NCBI RefSeq assembly: GCF_001426685.1
Contig: NZ_LMFB01000030.1
Location: 1 to 41,849, forward strand
DNA: 41,849 bases
From: Rhizobium sp. Root483D2
GTDB taxonomy: Bacteria; Pseudomonadota; Alphaproteobacteria; Rhizobiales; Rhizobiaceae
Reading direction: 5' to 3'
Shown in pieces: positions 16,509-24,873 of this stretch (positions are counted from its first letter, which is position 1; each line of letters begins with the position of its first letter). The translations under genes were made by a program, and so were the position numbers. The notes beneath the pieces are model-generated. The model saw nothing but the letters and a program-made list of their open reading frames with translations. It had not been told where the DNA came from and did no database searches.

Positions 16509-17414
16509 ATGAAGTTCTCAAAGCCCTCACTTCCAATCGCCGATCAGATTGCTCTTCTTCAAGCACGCGGCATGATTATTGCCGATCGCAACAAGGCCGA
16601 ACATTATCTGAAACATGTAAGTTACTACCGCCTCCGAGCATATTGGTTGCCATTCGAGGTGACGCCCCCGCTGCAAGAAGGAACCCATCGCTTCAAGGCC
16701 GAAACAAATTTTGACGACGCGCTTGAGCTCTACGTGTTTGATCGTCAGCTCCGATTGCTGGTCATGGATGCCTTAGAGCGCATCGAAGTCTCCCTTCGAG
16801 GAAACTGGGCTCACCATCTTGCTGTCAGGTATGGGCCACATGGATATCTTGACGCCGCACTGTACGACAGGCCTGATTTCTATGCGAAAGCTTTGACCGG
16901 ATTGATGGAGGAGATCGAACGGTCAAAGGATACCTTCATTCTTCACTATCGCAGGAAATACGACGATCCCGTGCTTCCTCCCATCTGGATGGCGGCGGAA
17001 GTAATGTCGCTTGGACAGCTGTCAAAATGGCTGGGAAACCTTAAACTACGCGGTGATCGTCAGGCAATCGCCAAATCATATGGCCTGGATGAGAAAATCC
17101 TGATCTCATCAGCCCACCACCTGACTTACGTCCGAAATATATGCGCTCACCATGGCCGGCTGTGGAACAAGCAATTCACGGTCACGATGACGATTCCGAA
17201 CGCTCCAGCGTCGCTGAAGCTGGCGATGAATCCTCCCGCCACCCGTAAGCTATATAACACGCTCGCCATCCTCGGATATCTCATGGCTGTGGTGGCGCCA
17301 GGGACCGACTGGCGAAAGCGGTTGATCGAGCTACTCGATAATTGTGCTCTGGCTGATACGACGTCGATGGGCTTTCCAGAAAACTGGAAACAGCTGCCTG
17401 CCTGGAGAATCTAA
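16509..17414 (+). CDS. Abi_2 family abortive-infection protein (AbiD/AbiF-like)
   Basis: The 301-residue product has the standard Abi_2 pattern: an N-terminal KPSLPIADQIALLQARGM, then AEHYLKHVSYYRLRAYWLPF, ALELYVFDRQLRLLVMDALE, IEVSLRGNWAHHLA and the C-terminal RNICAHHGRLWN at 209-220. The Rx4H spacing of R209 and H214 is the HEPN ribonuclease motif found in these proteins. Family members protect against phage by damaging the host's own RNA or translation when triggered. Length is typical and the frame intact. No ribosome site precedes the ATG; instead a terminator-like RNA ends 10 bases before, suggesting RNA-based control. There is no second protein partner. The gene stands alone between a two-component system and decayed genes, as expected for a transferred defence gene. 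Confidence 0.92.
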   Translation: MKFSKPSLPIADQIALLQARGMIIADRNKAEHYLKHVSYYRLRAYWLPFEVTPPLQEGTHRFKAETNFDDALELYVFDRQLRLLVMDALERIEVSLRGNWAHHLAVRYGPHGYLDAALYDRPDFYAKALTGLMEEIERSKDTFILHYRRKYDDPVLPPIWMAAEVMSLGQLSKWLGNLKLRGDRQAIAKSYGLDEKILISSAHHLTYVRNICAHHGRLWNKQFTVTMTIPNAPASLKLAMNPPATRKLYNTLAILGYLMAVVAPGTDWRKRLIELLDNCALADTTSMGFPENWKQLPAWRI

Positions 17415-17899
17415 AGACCCGTCGGACTGGAAGCTGCGGTGTGGCAATCTTAAACGAGATTAAGCGCCTTGACAGGAACCGAACCATTGACCCGTGATCT
17501 AAACGTGGAATTTCGCAAGTCCGTGTTTTCGCTTTCACCCAAAACACGCACGACAGGATGATCGGCGAAGCAAGCTGGACAATCGCCGCCACTGGCAGAG
17601 GTGATTTGTTAGCTCGGAATACTTGCGCGACTTTGCGAAGACATTTCCAGTATTATTGGCGCGCCTGTCCACCTTGAATGCGGCGACGACATGATATTGC
17701 ATGCCAAGCCTAAGAGGAGCCCGGCGGATAGCGGGAAGCTTCTTGTGGGCCGTCGCTCTAATCCTAACATCCGAGCACCTTAGCCGAGACCGCCGCTTCA
17801 GCAAACGCGCTGCAGGCAAACTCCGGCCTACCGTTCCTTGCTATCGCGTCGCCACAGCGGCGCTTGGCAATGGCAAATTCCGATTGACTGCTCGACGGC
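17415..17899. other. Region after the Abi gene without a recognisable gene
   Basis: All frames are short or lack starts, and I recognise nothing in them. It joins the Abi gene to a cytochrome remnant, so it is probably decayed DNA. Confidence 0.4.
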
Positions 17900-18010
17900 G
17901 TGCACGCCGATATCCTTAGGGTCGTCCTCTGGGTGCTGATCGCCGGCCATGTGCTGGGCGCTCTCTCGCACCGGTTCTACTGGAAAATGAATGTTCTCCG
18001 TCAAATGAGC
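17900..18010 (+). pseudogene. C-terminal scrap of a cytochrome b561-type protein
   Basis: The translation includes ILRVVLWVLIAGHVLGALSH then RFYWKMNVLRQM. This is the last transmembrane helix of cytochrome b561-family proteins, with two histidines and the ending where a charged residue pair is followed by VLRxM. The first three helices are missing and no start is present upstream. The open frame then runs on into unrelated sequence to 18364. It is a remnant and probably not expressed. Only about 35 residues support the call, so it is a good but not certain match. Confidence 0.65.
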
Positions 18011-18082
18011 GTAGGATGGTCCACTCCTGCAGATCACTCGGCAGGAGCAATAATGCGGTCGGCGCTTGGCCGCGTACGTCTT

Positions 18083-18736
18083 TCAGTCGAGCTTCAGCCG
18101 CTTACGCAGAACAACGTTTTCGCCCCGAAGTTTTTCCGCCAGTTGTTTGCGCAGTCTTTGGTTTTCCTCTTCCAGCTGCGAGATGTCCGTCATCTCATAA
18201 CCCGCGGCCTCGCCAGGAGCCGGCGCAGTTTGCAGGGCCTTTGGAGAGCGTTTCGCAGGTGCACGCTTTGCAGTACCAGCGTTGTCAACGGGCTTCACTT
18301 TCCGTCCGCGCTTCTGCTTGCCAGAGAAAATGGACGAATCCGTTGCAGCGTCAACCGAGACTGATTCCGGAGTCGCCTTTGTCGCTCGAGGTTTGCGCTG
18401 CTTTTTTGGTACGACAGGCGTTTCCGCATCGGCCGGCACTTCGGTGGTGATCGTATGGATTTCGTCAGCCATTGTTGTCTCCGCTATCACTGCCACAGTT
18501 TTGTTCTGCCCAATTGGCGGTGTCAACAAGGACACTGCAGGCTCAGCGCTTGAAGGAGGAACTTCGCCGTCGGATGTTCTCGCAAGCTGGTTGACCGGCA
18601 AGAGCATCGTCTCTTCCTCCAACGCCAGCGCCACAGACTTGAGATCCATATTGCCCCAGATAGAGCTTTTCCTGGCATCTGGTCTTCGCCGATCGTTTTT
18701 ATATTCAATGGCAAAACTGCGTTGGACTTTTTTCAT
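18083..18736 (-). CDS. SyrB-like regulator
   Basis: The ATG at 18736 gives 217 residues. The N-terminal block MKKVQRSFAIEYKNDRRRP and SSIWGNMDLKSVAL, and the C-terminal ISQLEEENQRLRKQLAEKLR with LRKRLKL, are the two conserved parts of rhizobial SyrB-related proteins. The middle (about 85-165) is low-complexity, rich in alanine, lysine, proline and threonine (KKQRKPRATKATPES). The end is a likely coiled coil. In Sinorhizobium meliloti SyrB acts negatively on the symbiotic regulator SyrM; many paralogues of unknown role occur in rhizobia, often near insertion sequences. An alternative start inside (MADEIHT) would give the shorter classical form. It is isolated, between two gene remnants. Confidence 0.8.
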   Translation of the reverse strand: MKKVQRSFAIEYKNDRRRPDARKSSIWGNMDLKSVALALEEETMLLPVNQLARTSDGEVPPSSAEPAVSLLTPPIGQNKTVAVIAETTMADEIHTITTEVPADAETPVVPKKQRKPRATKATPESVSVDAATDSSIFSGKQKRGRKVKPVDNAGTAKRAPAKRSPKALQTAPAPGEAAGYEMTDISQLEEENQRLRKQLAEKLRGENVVLRKRLKLD

Positions 18737-18830
18737 TTTGAAGACCCTGGGTGACGACCGGATGCTCATCGACAGTCGCCGTCGAGTAAAGGCTCGGTGA
18801 TATGCGATGCCGGTGTTTCAGTCCAGCCCC

Positions 18831-19266
18831 TTGCGCGATGGGAAGATCGAGCAGGTCGGTCGGCCGCTTGACCTCTATGATCGTCCTGCAAACCAGTTCG
18901 TCGCCGCAATCATTGGCTCACCGTCCATGAACTTTATCTCCTGCCGCGTTTCGGATGGACTGTTGATGGCGGCGGCGGCACGGCGCTGGCCGCAGCGCCT
19001 GTCGGCTTCGTGGAAGATATTGATTATGTTTTCGGCATTCGCCCTGAACAAGTTAAGCTGGACTCAGAGGGTATCCCCGCGAAAGTGGTGTTGTCGAGCC
19101 GATGGGTTCGGAAACGGTGCTCTCACTCGATCGTGCGGGGGAACGTATTTTGGCAAGTGTCCGCGCGCGTGTACGTCTCGATGTAGGCGCAACAGTTTCG
19201 ATCTCATTCGAATTTTTGATGTGGCACGTCTTCGATAGTTTAGGTGGTGATATCGATTGTAAATGA
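18831..19266 (+). pseudogene. Remnant of a sugar ABC transporter ATPase (UgpC/MsmX/MalK type)
   Basis: The first frame gives [20 protein letters not shown] and [16 protein letters not shown], the junction between the nucleotide-binding and TOBE regions of sugar importer ATPases. The remaining TOBE domain is spread over other frames: [19 protein letters not shown], then [20 protein letters not shown] and [16 protein letters not shown], ending at a TGA at 19264-19266. At least two frameshifts and loss of the Walker A, signature and Walker B parts make it non-functional. The truncation point lies just beyond the SyrB-like gene's start, so an insertion or deletion there probably removed the front of the gene. 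Confidence 0.85.
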
Positions 19267-19269
19267 TTT

Positions 19270-19378
19270 CCGAACCCTTGGCCGGGATTGACAGCACATC
19301 TGAATCGGCGGGCTTCAGCCTGATCCCATTCTCGTCGAGCGTCACCGGTAACTTCGGAAAAACCTTGTGCAGAGTCAT
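19270..19378 (-). pseudogene. Possible decayed gene coupled to the GGDEF-EAL gene
   Basis: An ATG at 19378 overlaps the stop of the GGDEF-EAL gene as ATGA. The product starts MTLHKVFPKLPVTLDENGIR and LKPADSDVLSIPAKG, which looks protein-like. After about 38 residues the frame runs antisense through the ABC ATPase remnant, so the natural end is probably lost. I recognise no family. Confidence 0.3.
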
Positions 19379-21210
19379 GCCCGCAGCGGTTCGATGAGCC
19401 CTCCGTCCCGTTGTCCAAAACGCTTCAGCAACAATGTTGCTTCAGATCGATCGACGGCGCGAGAAAACAAATACCCCTGCCCGAGTGTGCATCCGAACTT
19501 CAAAAGCTGAGCCAGTTGGTCGTCGGTTTCGATGCCTTCGGCAACGACGCGGATCCCGAGTTTGGTCGCGATACTCATCACGCCTTCAACGATGATGGCA
19601 CCGGCGTCACCCGGCACAAGACGCTCGATGAACGAGCGGTCGATCTTGATGATATCAACCGGGACGGTCAGCAGGTGGGTCAATGACGCAAATCCGGTTC
19701 CAAAGTCATCAAGAGCCACACGCATCCCGCGCTCGCGCAGCGCCTTGATCTCGTCGGCGACAACGTGCTCGCGTTGCCCGAGGTAAACGGATTCGGTTAC
19801 CTCTAGGATTACGTGCCTCAAGGGAACACCCGCATGTTTGAACGCCGAGCATAACCGATCCTGGAGGTTGCCAGCATGGAAGTCCGCCGCCGCCAGATTG
19901 ATTCCGACATGCTGAAACGGAAGCCCCATATCCAACCATTTTCTCACATCAGAGGCTACGCGCAGCATCATGCACTGCGTCAGGTCGGCGGCCACATGGG
20001 CATCTTTGGTCGCCTCATGGAAATTGGCGGCCGAAATGACATCGCCTGACGGGGTCGTCATTCGACAAAGTGCCTCGAAGCCCACCACTTCTCCCGTATC
20101 GAGTCGAACAATTGGTTGATAATGCGCGTCGATACGATTCTCAGCCAAAGCCAGACCTACGTCGCGGATAGCGCGGAAGCGCCGCGTGAGAGCAGTCCCG
20201 AGACCTGCCGCATATTCGATATATTGGCCTCGACTTCGTTCCTTAGCGTGATAAAGCGCCACATCCGCACACTGGCGCACTTGATCGGGACTATCGCCCT
20301 GATCGGACGTACATCCTCCCAAGGTGGCCGCTGGAAAGATAACATGGCCGTTGCAGCGCGCCGGCTCCTTTAAAGCGGCAATAACTTTTCCTGCTTCAGC
20401 CGACAGGTCGAGGACTGTCGCGCTGCGCAGGATAACGGCGAATTCGTCTCCACCAATCCGAAAGGTCAGTGTCGGGTCCATGACGGAAGCAATGCGTTGA
20501 GCCGCTATCTGAATAAGACCATCACCGGTCGAGTGCCCGAAAGTATCATTCACGAGTTTGAGACTGTCGAGGTCGGCCAGCAGAATCCCCCACACGCCGC
20601 CTTTCGTCGTGTGCTGATCGAACAGGACCTGGTTGAACCTTGCCCGGTTTGGCAAACCGGTAAGTGCGTCGATGTATGTCAGGCGCTCCCGCTCGCGCAC
20701 GCGCTCATCCCGTTCGATGGCAATTGCAGAAAGATGGACGCAGGCGTCGACAATGCGCAGTTCCAGATCGCTTGGTTGTCTTCGTTCCTGGTAATAGAAC
20801 GCAAATGTCGCAATAACGCGTTCTGCACTGAAGATTGGTGTAGACCAGCAAGCTTTGAAACCCAGTGGCAAGGCGAGGTGTTTGAAATCTGCCCATCGCG
20901 GATCATGTTCTATATCCGTCACCGCAACCGGCGCCGCTGTGAAAGCCGCTGTACCACATGAACCTGCGCTCGGGCCGATCTTGAGGTTGTCCAGTGCTGC
21001 CGAATAGTGTGACGGTAGTGACGGCCCGGCGAGAGGATGGAGATAGCCAGCTTCTAGAGACAGGACGGAGCATACGATGCCCGGGACGATGGCCTCGACT
21101 TCGAGGCACAGCTGATCTATCGTCCTACTCAGAGGTTCGCCCCTGGCGATCATTTCTAGTATGACGTTTTGCAGCTCGAGTATCATGATACGCAACTCGT
21201 TAAGTGACAT
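19375..21210 (-). CDS. GAF-GGDEF-EAL cyclic-di-GMP protein
   Basis: The 611-residue protein has an N-terminal GAF domain (about 25-170, with PSAGSCGTAAF and CWSTPIFSAERVIATFAFYY), a GGDEF domain (about 175-335) and an EAL domain (about 350-600). The diguanylate cyclase motif is intact as GGDEF at 253-257, with ALTGLPNRARF and LADLDSLKLVNDTFGHS upstream. The phosphodiesterase motifs are also intact: FEAL at 378-381, NLAAADF, EVTES, LDDFGTGFASL, IKIDRSF and EGIET. So both making and breaking of c-di-GMP are possible. There are no membrane helices; GAF would sense a cytosolic signal. The start has no strong ribosome site. Downstream it touches a decayed frame; upstream it is divergent from the L,D-transpeptidase. 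Confidence 0.94.
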   Translation of the reverse strand: MSLNELRIMILELQNVILEMIARGEPLSRTIDQLCLEVEAIVPGIVCSVLSLEAGYLHPLAGPSLPSHYSAALDNLKIGPSAGSCGTAAFTAAPVAVTDIEHDPRWADFKHLALPLGFKACWSTPIFSAERVIATFAFYYQERRQPSDLELRIVDACVHLSAIAIERDERVRERERLTYIDALTGLPNRARFNQVLFDQHTTKGGVWGILLADLDSLKLVNDTFGHSTGDGLIQIAAQRIASVMDPTLTFRIGGDEFAVILRSATVLDLSAEAGKVIAALKEPARCNGHVIFPAATLGGCTSDQGDSPDQVRQCADVALYHAKERSRGQYIEYAAGLGTALTRRFRAIRDVGLALAENRIDAHYQPIVRLDTGEVVGFEALCRMTTPSGDVISAANFHEATKDAHVAADLTQCMMLRVASDVRKWLDMGLPFQHVGINLAAADFHAGNLQDRLCSAFKHAGVPLRHVILEVTESVYLGQREHVVADEIKALRERGMRVALDDFGTGFASLTHLLTVPVDIIKIDRSFIERLVPGDAGAIIVEGVMSIATKLGIRVVAEGIETDDQLAQLLKFGCTLGQGYLFSRAVDRSEATLLLKRFGQRDGGLIEPLRA

Positions 21211-21357
21211 TCAGCTTACTGCGGCCGCCTTCAAGGAGCGTTGCCTAATCACTTAAAGGTTTAGTGACACGTTCTAGTTCCACCCGGCATGCGGGACCAC
21301 AACGAACGGAGGCGCATTCGATCTGTTGTCAGACTACCCGATCGAAACGCTCTTCAT

Positions 21358-21401
21358 CGGCAGGCCGGGTAAAATCCTTCCTCGGCAGACCGGGTGAAAT
21401 C
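21358..21401. repeat. Two-copy direct repeat upstream of the L,D-transpeptidase
   Basis: The 19-base unit CGGCAGRCCGGGTRAAATC occurs at 21358-21376 and 21383-21401, differing at two positions, with a 25-base period. It lies about 90 bases before the transpeptidase start, where tandem activator sites might be placed. Confidence 0.5.
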
Positions 21402-21490
21402 AGGACCGTATGCTGCGGGGTGGCTGTTTTGCCAAAAACATCATCTCACTCACGGCGGAACAAGTTTGCCCGATCGTCACTTCTACAGGC

Positions 21491-22471
21491 ATGAAAAATC
21501 CAGTCCTCCATCTGCCACTTTTAACCGCCTTGACCCTCTGCACTCCAGCGCTCGCGGCTCCCATCGATGCACAGGCTATCAACACAGCCTCTTTCGAAGG
21601 TACCTCGAACGAAACTCCGGACGAAAAACTTAAAGATCGCGATCCTCGGATTGTGCGTCTTCAGATCATGCTGGATCGGGCCGGCGCTTCTCCAGGCGTC
21701 ATCGACGGATACTTCGGAGCCAATCTAACCAAGGCCATTGCTGGCTTTGAGGCCCTGCAAGGGCTCCCGGTCGATGGTAGGCTGGATCCGGCAGTCGTCA
21801 GCAGGCTAGCGGATAATGTCCCTGCCGTTCAGGCTTATGCGATCATGGACGATGATGCCAAGGACTTGATAGAAAGCGTTCCAAAAGACTACGCAAAGCA
21901 GGCAGATATGGAGCACCTCGGTTATACGAGCATCCCGGAGAAACTCGGCGAGCGCTTTCACATGGACATCGGTCTCCTGAAAGCGCTTAACCCGACTGCT
22001 GCTTTCTCTCCTGGCGAAACGATTGCCGTAGCGATACCCGGCCCTGCGGAAACCGGCACTGTTAGGTCAATTGAGGTGCGAAGGCGTTCCGGAGAAGCAC
22101 TCGCTTTCGCAGTGGACGGATCGCTGCTTGCCGTTTATCCAGCCACGATCGGCAGTGAGGACTCGCCCTCGCCTACCGGCACCCATAAGGTACAAGGGGT
22201 GTCGCGGATGCCGACGTACACTTACAATCCGAAGGTCAATTTTCAGCAAGGTAATAACAAGGAGGTATTGAAACTGCCAGGCGGCCCGAACGGACCTGTC
22301 GGCACGGTCTGGATAGACCTGACTGAACCGACCTATGGCATTCACGGGACGCCGGAGCCCGAACTTATCAATAAGGTTGGCTCGCATGGCTGCGTTCGCC
22401 TAACGAACTGGGATGTCGAGGAACTTTCCGGGATGGTCAAGCCTGGGGTTATCGTCAAATTCGTCGAATAG
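21491..22471 (+). CDS. L,D-transpeptidase with peptidoglycan-binding domain
   Basis: I place the start at the ATG at 21491, where a Sec signal peptide begins (MKNPVLHLPLLTALTLCTPA, cleavage after ALA near residue 22). The mature protein has a PG_binding_1 domain at about 50-105 (IVRLQIMLDRAGASPGVIDG, FGANLTKAIAGFEALQGLP) and a YkuD catalytic domain at about 190-326. The active-site motif is SHGCVRLTN at 298-306 with the catalytic cysteine C301; the upstream histidine is in YGIHGTPEP. The enzyme forms meso-DAP cross-links in peptidoglycan or ties proteins to it, in the periplasm. Rhizobia rely heavily on such 3-3 cross-links. The length of 326 residues is normal. The ribosome site is weak. Confidence 0.93.
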   Translation: MKNPVLHLPLLTALTLCTPALAAPIDAQAINTASFEGTSNETPDEKLKDRDPRIVRLQIMLDRAGASPGVIDGYFGANLTKAIAGFEALQGLPVDGRLDPAVVSRLADNVPAVQAYAIMDDDAKDLIESVPKDYAKQADMEHLGYTSIPEKLGERFHMDIGLLKALNPTAAFSPGETIAVAIPGPAETGTVRSIEVRRRSGEALAFAVDGSLLAVYPATIGSEDSPSPTGTHKVQGVSRMPTYTYNPKVNFQQGNNKEVLKLPGGPNGPVGTVWIDLTEPTYGIHGTPEPELINKVGSHGCVRLTNWDVEELSGMVKPGVIVKFVE

Positions 22472-22642
22472 CTGAACCGCATGCTCCGATGCAGATGCGT
22501 AAAGAGTTCGGTTGAACCCACTGTGACATTTGTTTTCATTGCCGGCCTGGAGGATTGTCACGTCCGGTGGTGACGATGCGGAGCGGTCACGGCTCTAGAG
22601 TTCTATCACACTGGCGGAGCAAAAAGCGGTGGGGATTTTTGT

Positions 22643-23392
22643 ATGAGCAATATACGTATCCGTGTGATCGATCTTGAGACCGGCGGCAACGGCGCGAACG
22701 AGGTTTGTGAGATTGGATGGCAGGATGTGGTGTTAGGCGAAAATGGCCGATGGTCGCTCAACCAGGAGCGCGGAGCGCTGTTGGTCAATCCCGGTCGCCC
22801 CATTTCACCCGACACGATGGCGGTGCATCATATTCTCGACGCTGAGGTCGCCGAGGCACCGTTTTGGAATGAAGTCGCGCCGAGTATCCTGCGACCGCAA
22901 GGCAGCGTAGCTGCGCTGGCAGCACACCGGGCAGCTTTTGAACAACGATACTGCATCCCACGGCTGGCGGGTGGTTTGCCTTGGATCTGCACGTGGAAAT
23001 GCGCACTACGAGTTTGGCCCGATCTTCCACGCTTTTCAAACCAGATGCTTCGCTACCAGCGCATGCCCGAGGGTCTCAAACACGAGATCGGACTGCCAGC
23101 CCACCGGGCGATGCCCGATGCCTATGTTACGGCTCATCACTTGCGCGATCTTCTAAACATCGCGTCTCTCGAAGAGCTGTTGTTCTGGAGCAGCCAGCCG
23201 GGTCTTCTGCCACGGGTGCCATCTGGCCCCGATCGTGGCAAGGGATGGGATCGTATCGGTCAACAGTCACTTGAGGAGCTCTTACGCGATCGCGACATTG
23301 ACGTCCGGTTTAGCGCCGAGACCGAGCGTGTTCGCCGCGGGGGCGGCGAGCAGCCTGCCGTCGTTGAGCCGGCTCAACAAAAACTATTGTGA
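22643..23392 (+). CDS. DnaQ-like 3'-5' exonuclease (DEDDh)
   Basis: A GGTGGGGA ribosome site precedes the ATG at 22643. The 249-residue protein has exo I as VIDLETGG (D10, E12), exo II as ALAAHRAAFEQRY and exo III as AHRAMPDA (H154, D159), the DEDDh set. In exo II the usual aspartate is replaced by glutamate (E100), which could still bind metal but is unusual. After about 175 residues a non-conserved tail runs to 249 and ends in a charged, low-complexity stretch. It resembles the small ExoX/DnaQ-like nucleases rather than the polymerase subunit. It would trim single-stranded DNA or RNA in the cytoplasm. It is monocistronic. Confidence 0.87.
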   Translation: MSNIRIRVIDLETGGNGANEVCEIGWQDVVLGENGRWSLNQERGALLVNPGRPISPDTMAVHHILDAEVAEAPFWNEVAPSILRPQGSVAALAAHRAAFEQRYCIPRLAGGLPWICTWKCALRVWPDLPRFSNQMLRYQRMPEGLKHEIGLPAHRAMPDAYVTAHHLRDLLNIASLEELLFWSSQPGLLPRVPSGPDRGKGWDRIGQQSLEELLRDRDIDVRFSAETERVRRGGGEQPAVVEPAQQKLL

Positions 23393-23461
23393 TAGGCATC
23401 GGATCGCGGCGGTCGCCACTCGCAGCTGACGTCTCCCTCGTCGTAACAGACGGACTTATTG

Positions 23462-23971
23462 TCATGTTGCTTCGACGAAATCGCTCGCTGGTCGAACGAC
23501 ATTAAAGCCCATCAATCGACGATATTCCACCTCAGCCGGCCCATAGGTACCTTCACCCGCCTCTATCAGACCCTCACGATCTTTGATCTCGATAGTACCG
23601 CAGGTCGATTTGATCAGATGATCGCCTTCGAGGATTTGCAACGCGACGGTAACGCCCTGACGGCGAACGCCGAGCATAAGGGAAAGGAGATCGTGGGTAA
23701 TCGTGAAGCTATCGCCATCGACACGGTCGTGCACCATCACAAGCCAGCGTGCCAGCCGCTGCTCGATCTGGGCATGCCCTGTCGCCAGCGCTGTGAAGGT
23801 TGTTTGAAGAGAAAACGCCCGGGCATATTTTGATAGCGTGCCGCCCAGCGTGTCACTTCGCAAGCAAGCGCCAAGCAGCAGATCTGTCGGAATACGAAGA
23901 GCTGTACCGGGCACCTGCGCAAAAGATTCAAATGGAGACTCGTTGTCGCTGGCAAAGAGCGGCCGACTGAC
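23462..23971 (-). pseudogene. N-terminally truncated Crp/Fnr-family regulator
   Basis: From 23971 down the frame reads LFASDNESPFESFAQVPGTA, the end of the cyclic-nucleotide-binding barrel, then a dimerisation helix region and the DNA-binding part (ARWLVMVHDRVDGDSFTITH, LLSLMLGVRRQGVTVALQIL, GFNV at the end). This is the common rhizobial Crp/Fnr type with a winged helix-turn-helix. A TGA stop at 23972-23974 closes the frame upstream and no start precedes it, so the front of the barrel is lost. A GTG at about 23914 could start a 150-residue fragment, but without the ligand domain it would not function normally. Confidence 0.8.
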
Positions 23972-24182
23972 TCATATCGCGAGACGTTTGCGGATCCAGC
24001 CTCGTTCTCATACAGGGAGTGGGCATGCCGCTGTTGATTACAGAAACTCTACCGCGCGCGACTCTGTCGGTAGGAGTTGGGTCGGTGCAGTGAGATTCGG
24101 GAGAAATCTCGATGCAAAATTTTCGCTGACGCCCGCTCGATCTGAAAGATCGAAGGAGCTTCCGACAATAGATCCGTGCCGA

Positions 24183-24563
24183 TCACTGCCGCCTGTTCTT
24201 CACGCCTGCACTGATCAGAGGGACGGCCGCCGCCGCGATGGACCCGATAGGCAAAGTTCGCAGCACTCTCGTCATCAAATATGGAACCACGGCAAGCGCC
24301 GCAAACTTCGCCCATGGATAGGGGCCGAATTGCTCCCGCGCGCTTGCGTGGGCCCAGGTAGCCCCTGACCTCGCAACAACGCCGACTTGTGTTCGGATAA
24401 TGTCGAGACGTGCGTGCAAAAGATCGAGGTCCTTTTGAAGAACTTCGTGCCGCAGCCGTGCGTTCTCTTCAGCGGACGCCGCGGTTGCGACAACGGAGAT
24501 GCCGTCATCCGATCTTGCCAGGAATACCTCCTCCTGGGGGATGTGTGCTGTTCTCAACGACAT
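24183..24563 (-). CDS. Hypothetical membrane-associated protein with coiled coil, 126 aa
   Basis: It starts 11 bases after the stop of the small basic protein gene upstream, and a GGGA ribosome site precedes it. Residues 30-60 form a charged helix likely to be coiled (ENARLRHEVLQKDLDLLHAR). Residues about 82-120 are hydrophobic with glycine and proline breaks (FAALAVVPYLMTRVLRTLP and IGSIAAAAVPLISAG), consistent with one or two membrane segments. I recognise no family. The arrangement with the preceding small gene suggests a two-gene transcript of stress-type small proteins. Confidence 0.65.
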   Translation of the reverse strand: MSLRTAHIPQEEVFLARSDDGISVVATAASAEENARLRHEVLQKDLDLLHARLDIIRTQVGVVARSGATWAHASAREQFGPYPWAKFAALAVVPYLMTRVLRTLPIGSIAAAAVPLISAGVKNRRQ

Positions 24564-24574
24564 GGTCGAGTTCC

Positions 24575-24757
24575 CTATTTCGACGGATGGTGATCGCCCT
24601 TGTCACCTTCGCCGGGTTTCGCTTTCGTCTTCGATTTGGTCCTGCGATCCGCAGCCAGCGACTTGCCGACGTTAACTGACTGCTTGAAGCGCCCGTCTTC
24701 ATCACGGCGCACGTATCGCTTATCACTTCCCGTATCGATCAGCTCGCGTTTCGACAT
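24575..24757 (-). CDS. Small basic conserved protein, 60 aa
   Basis: A clear AAGGGA ribosome site precedes the ATG. The product opens MSKRELIDTGSDKRYVRRDE, then FKQSVNVGKSLAADRRTKS, and ends in a lysine-rich, charged tail. I recognise this as the type of short, highly charged protein widespread in Rhizobiales, with no assigned function and no cysteines or membrane segments. It is probably disordered and may bind nucleic acid, which is only inference. It begins a likely two-gene unit with the gene at 24183-24563. Confidence 0.78.
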   Translation of the reverse strand: MSKRELIDTGSDKRYVRRDEDGRFKQSVNVGKSLAADRRTKSKTKAKPGEGDKGDHHPSK

Positions 24758-24873
24758 CGCGTTTTCCCTTCGGTTGACTGCCGCTAAAACGCACGAGATT
24801 TAGAAAAGATGCGTGGGTTACCGATTTCTCGGCCCGACTGAAACCATCACCTGAAACCAGGGTTTTCGGCTCG

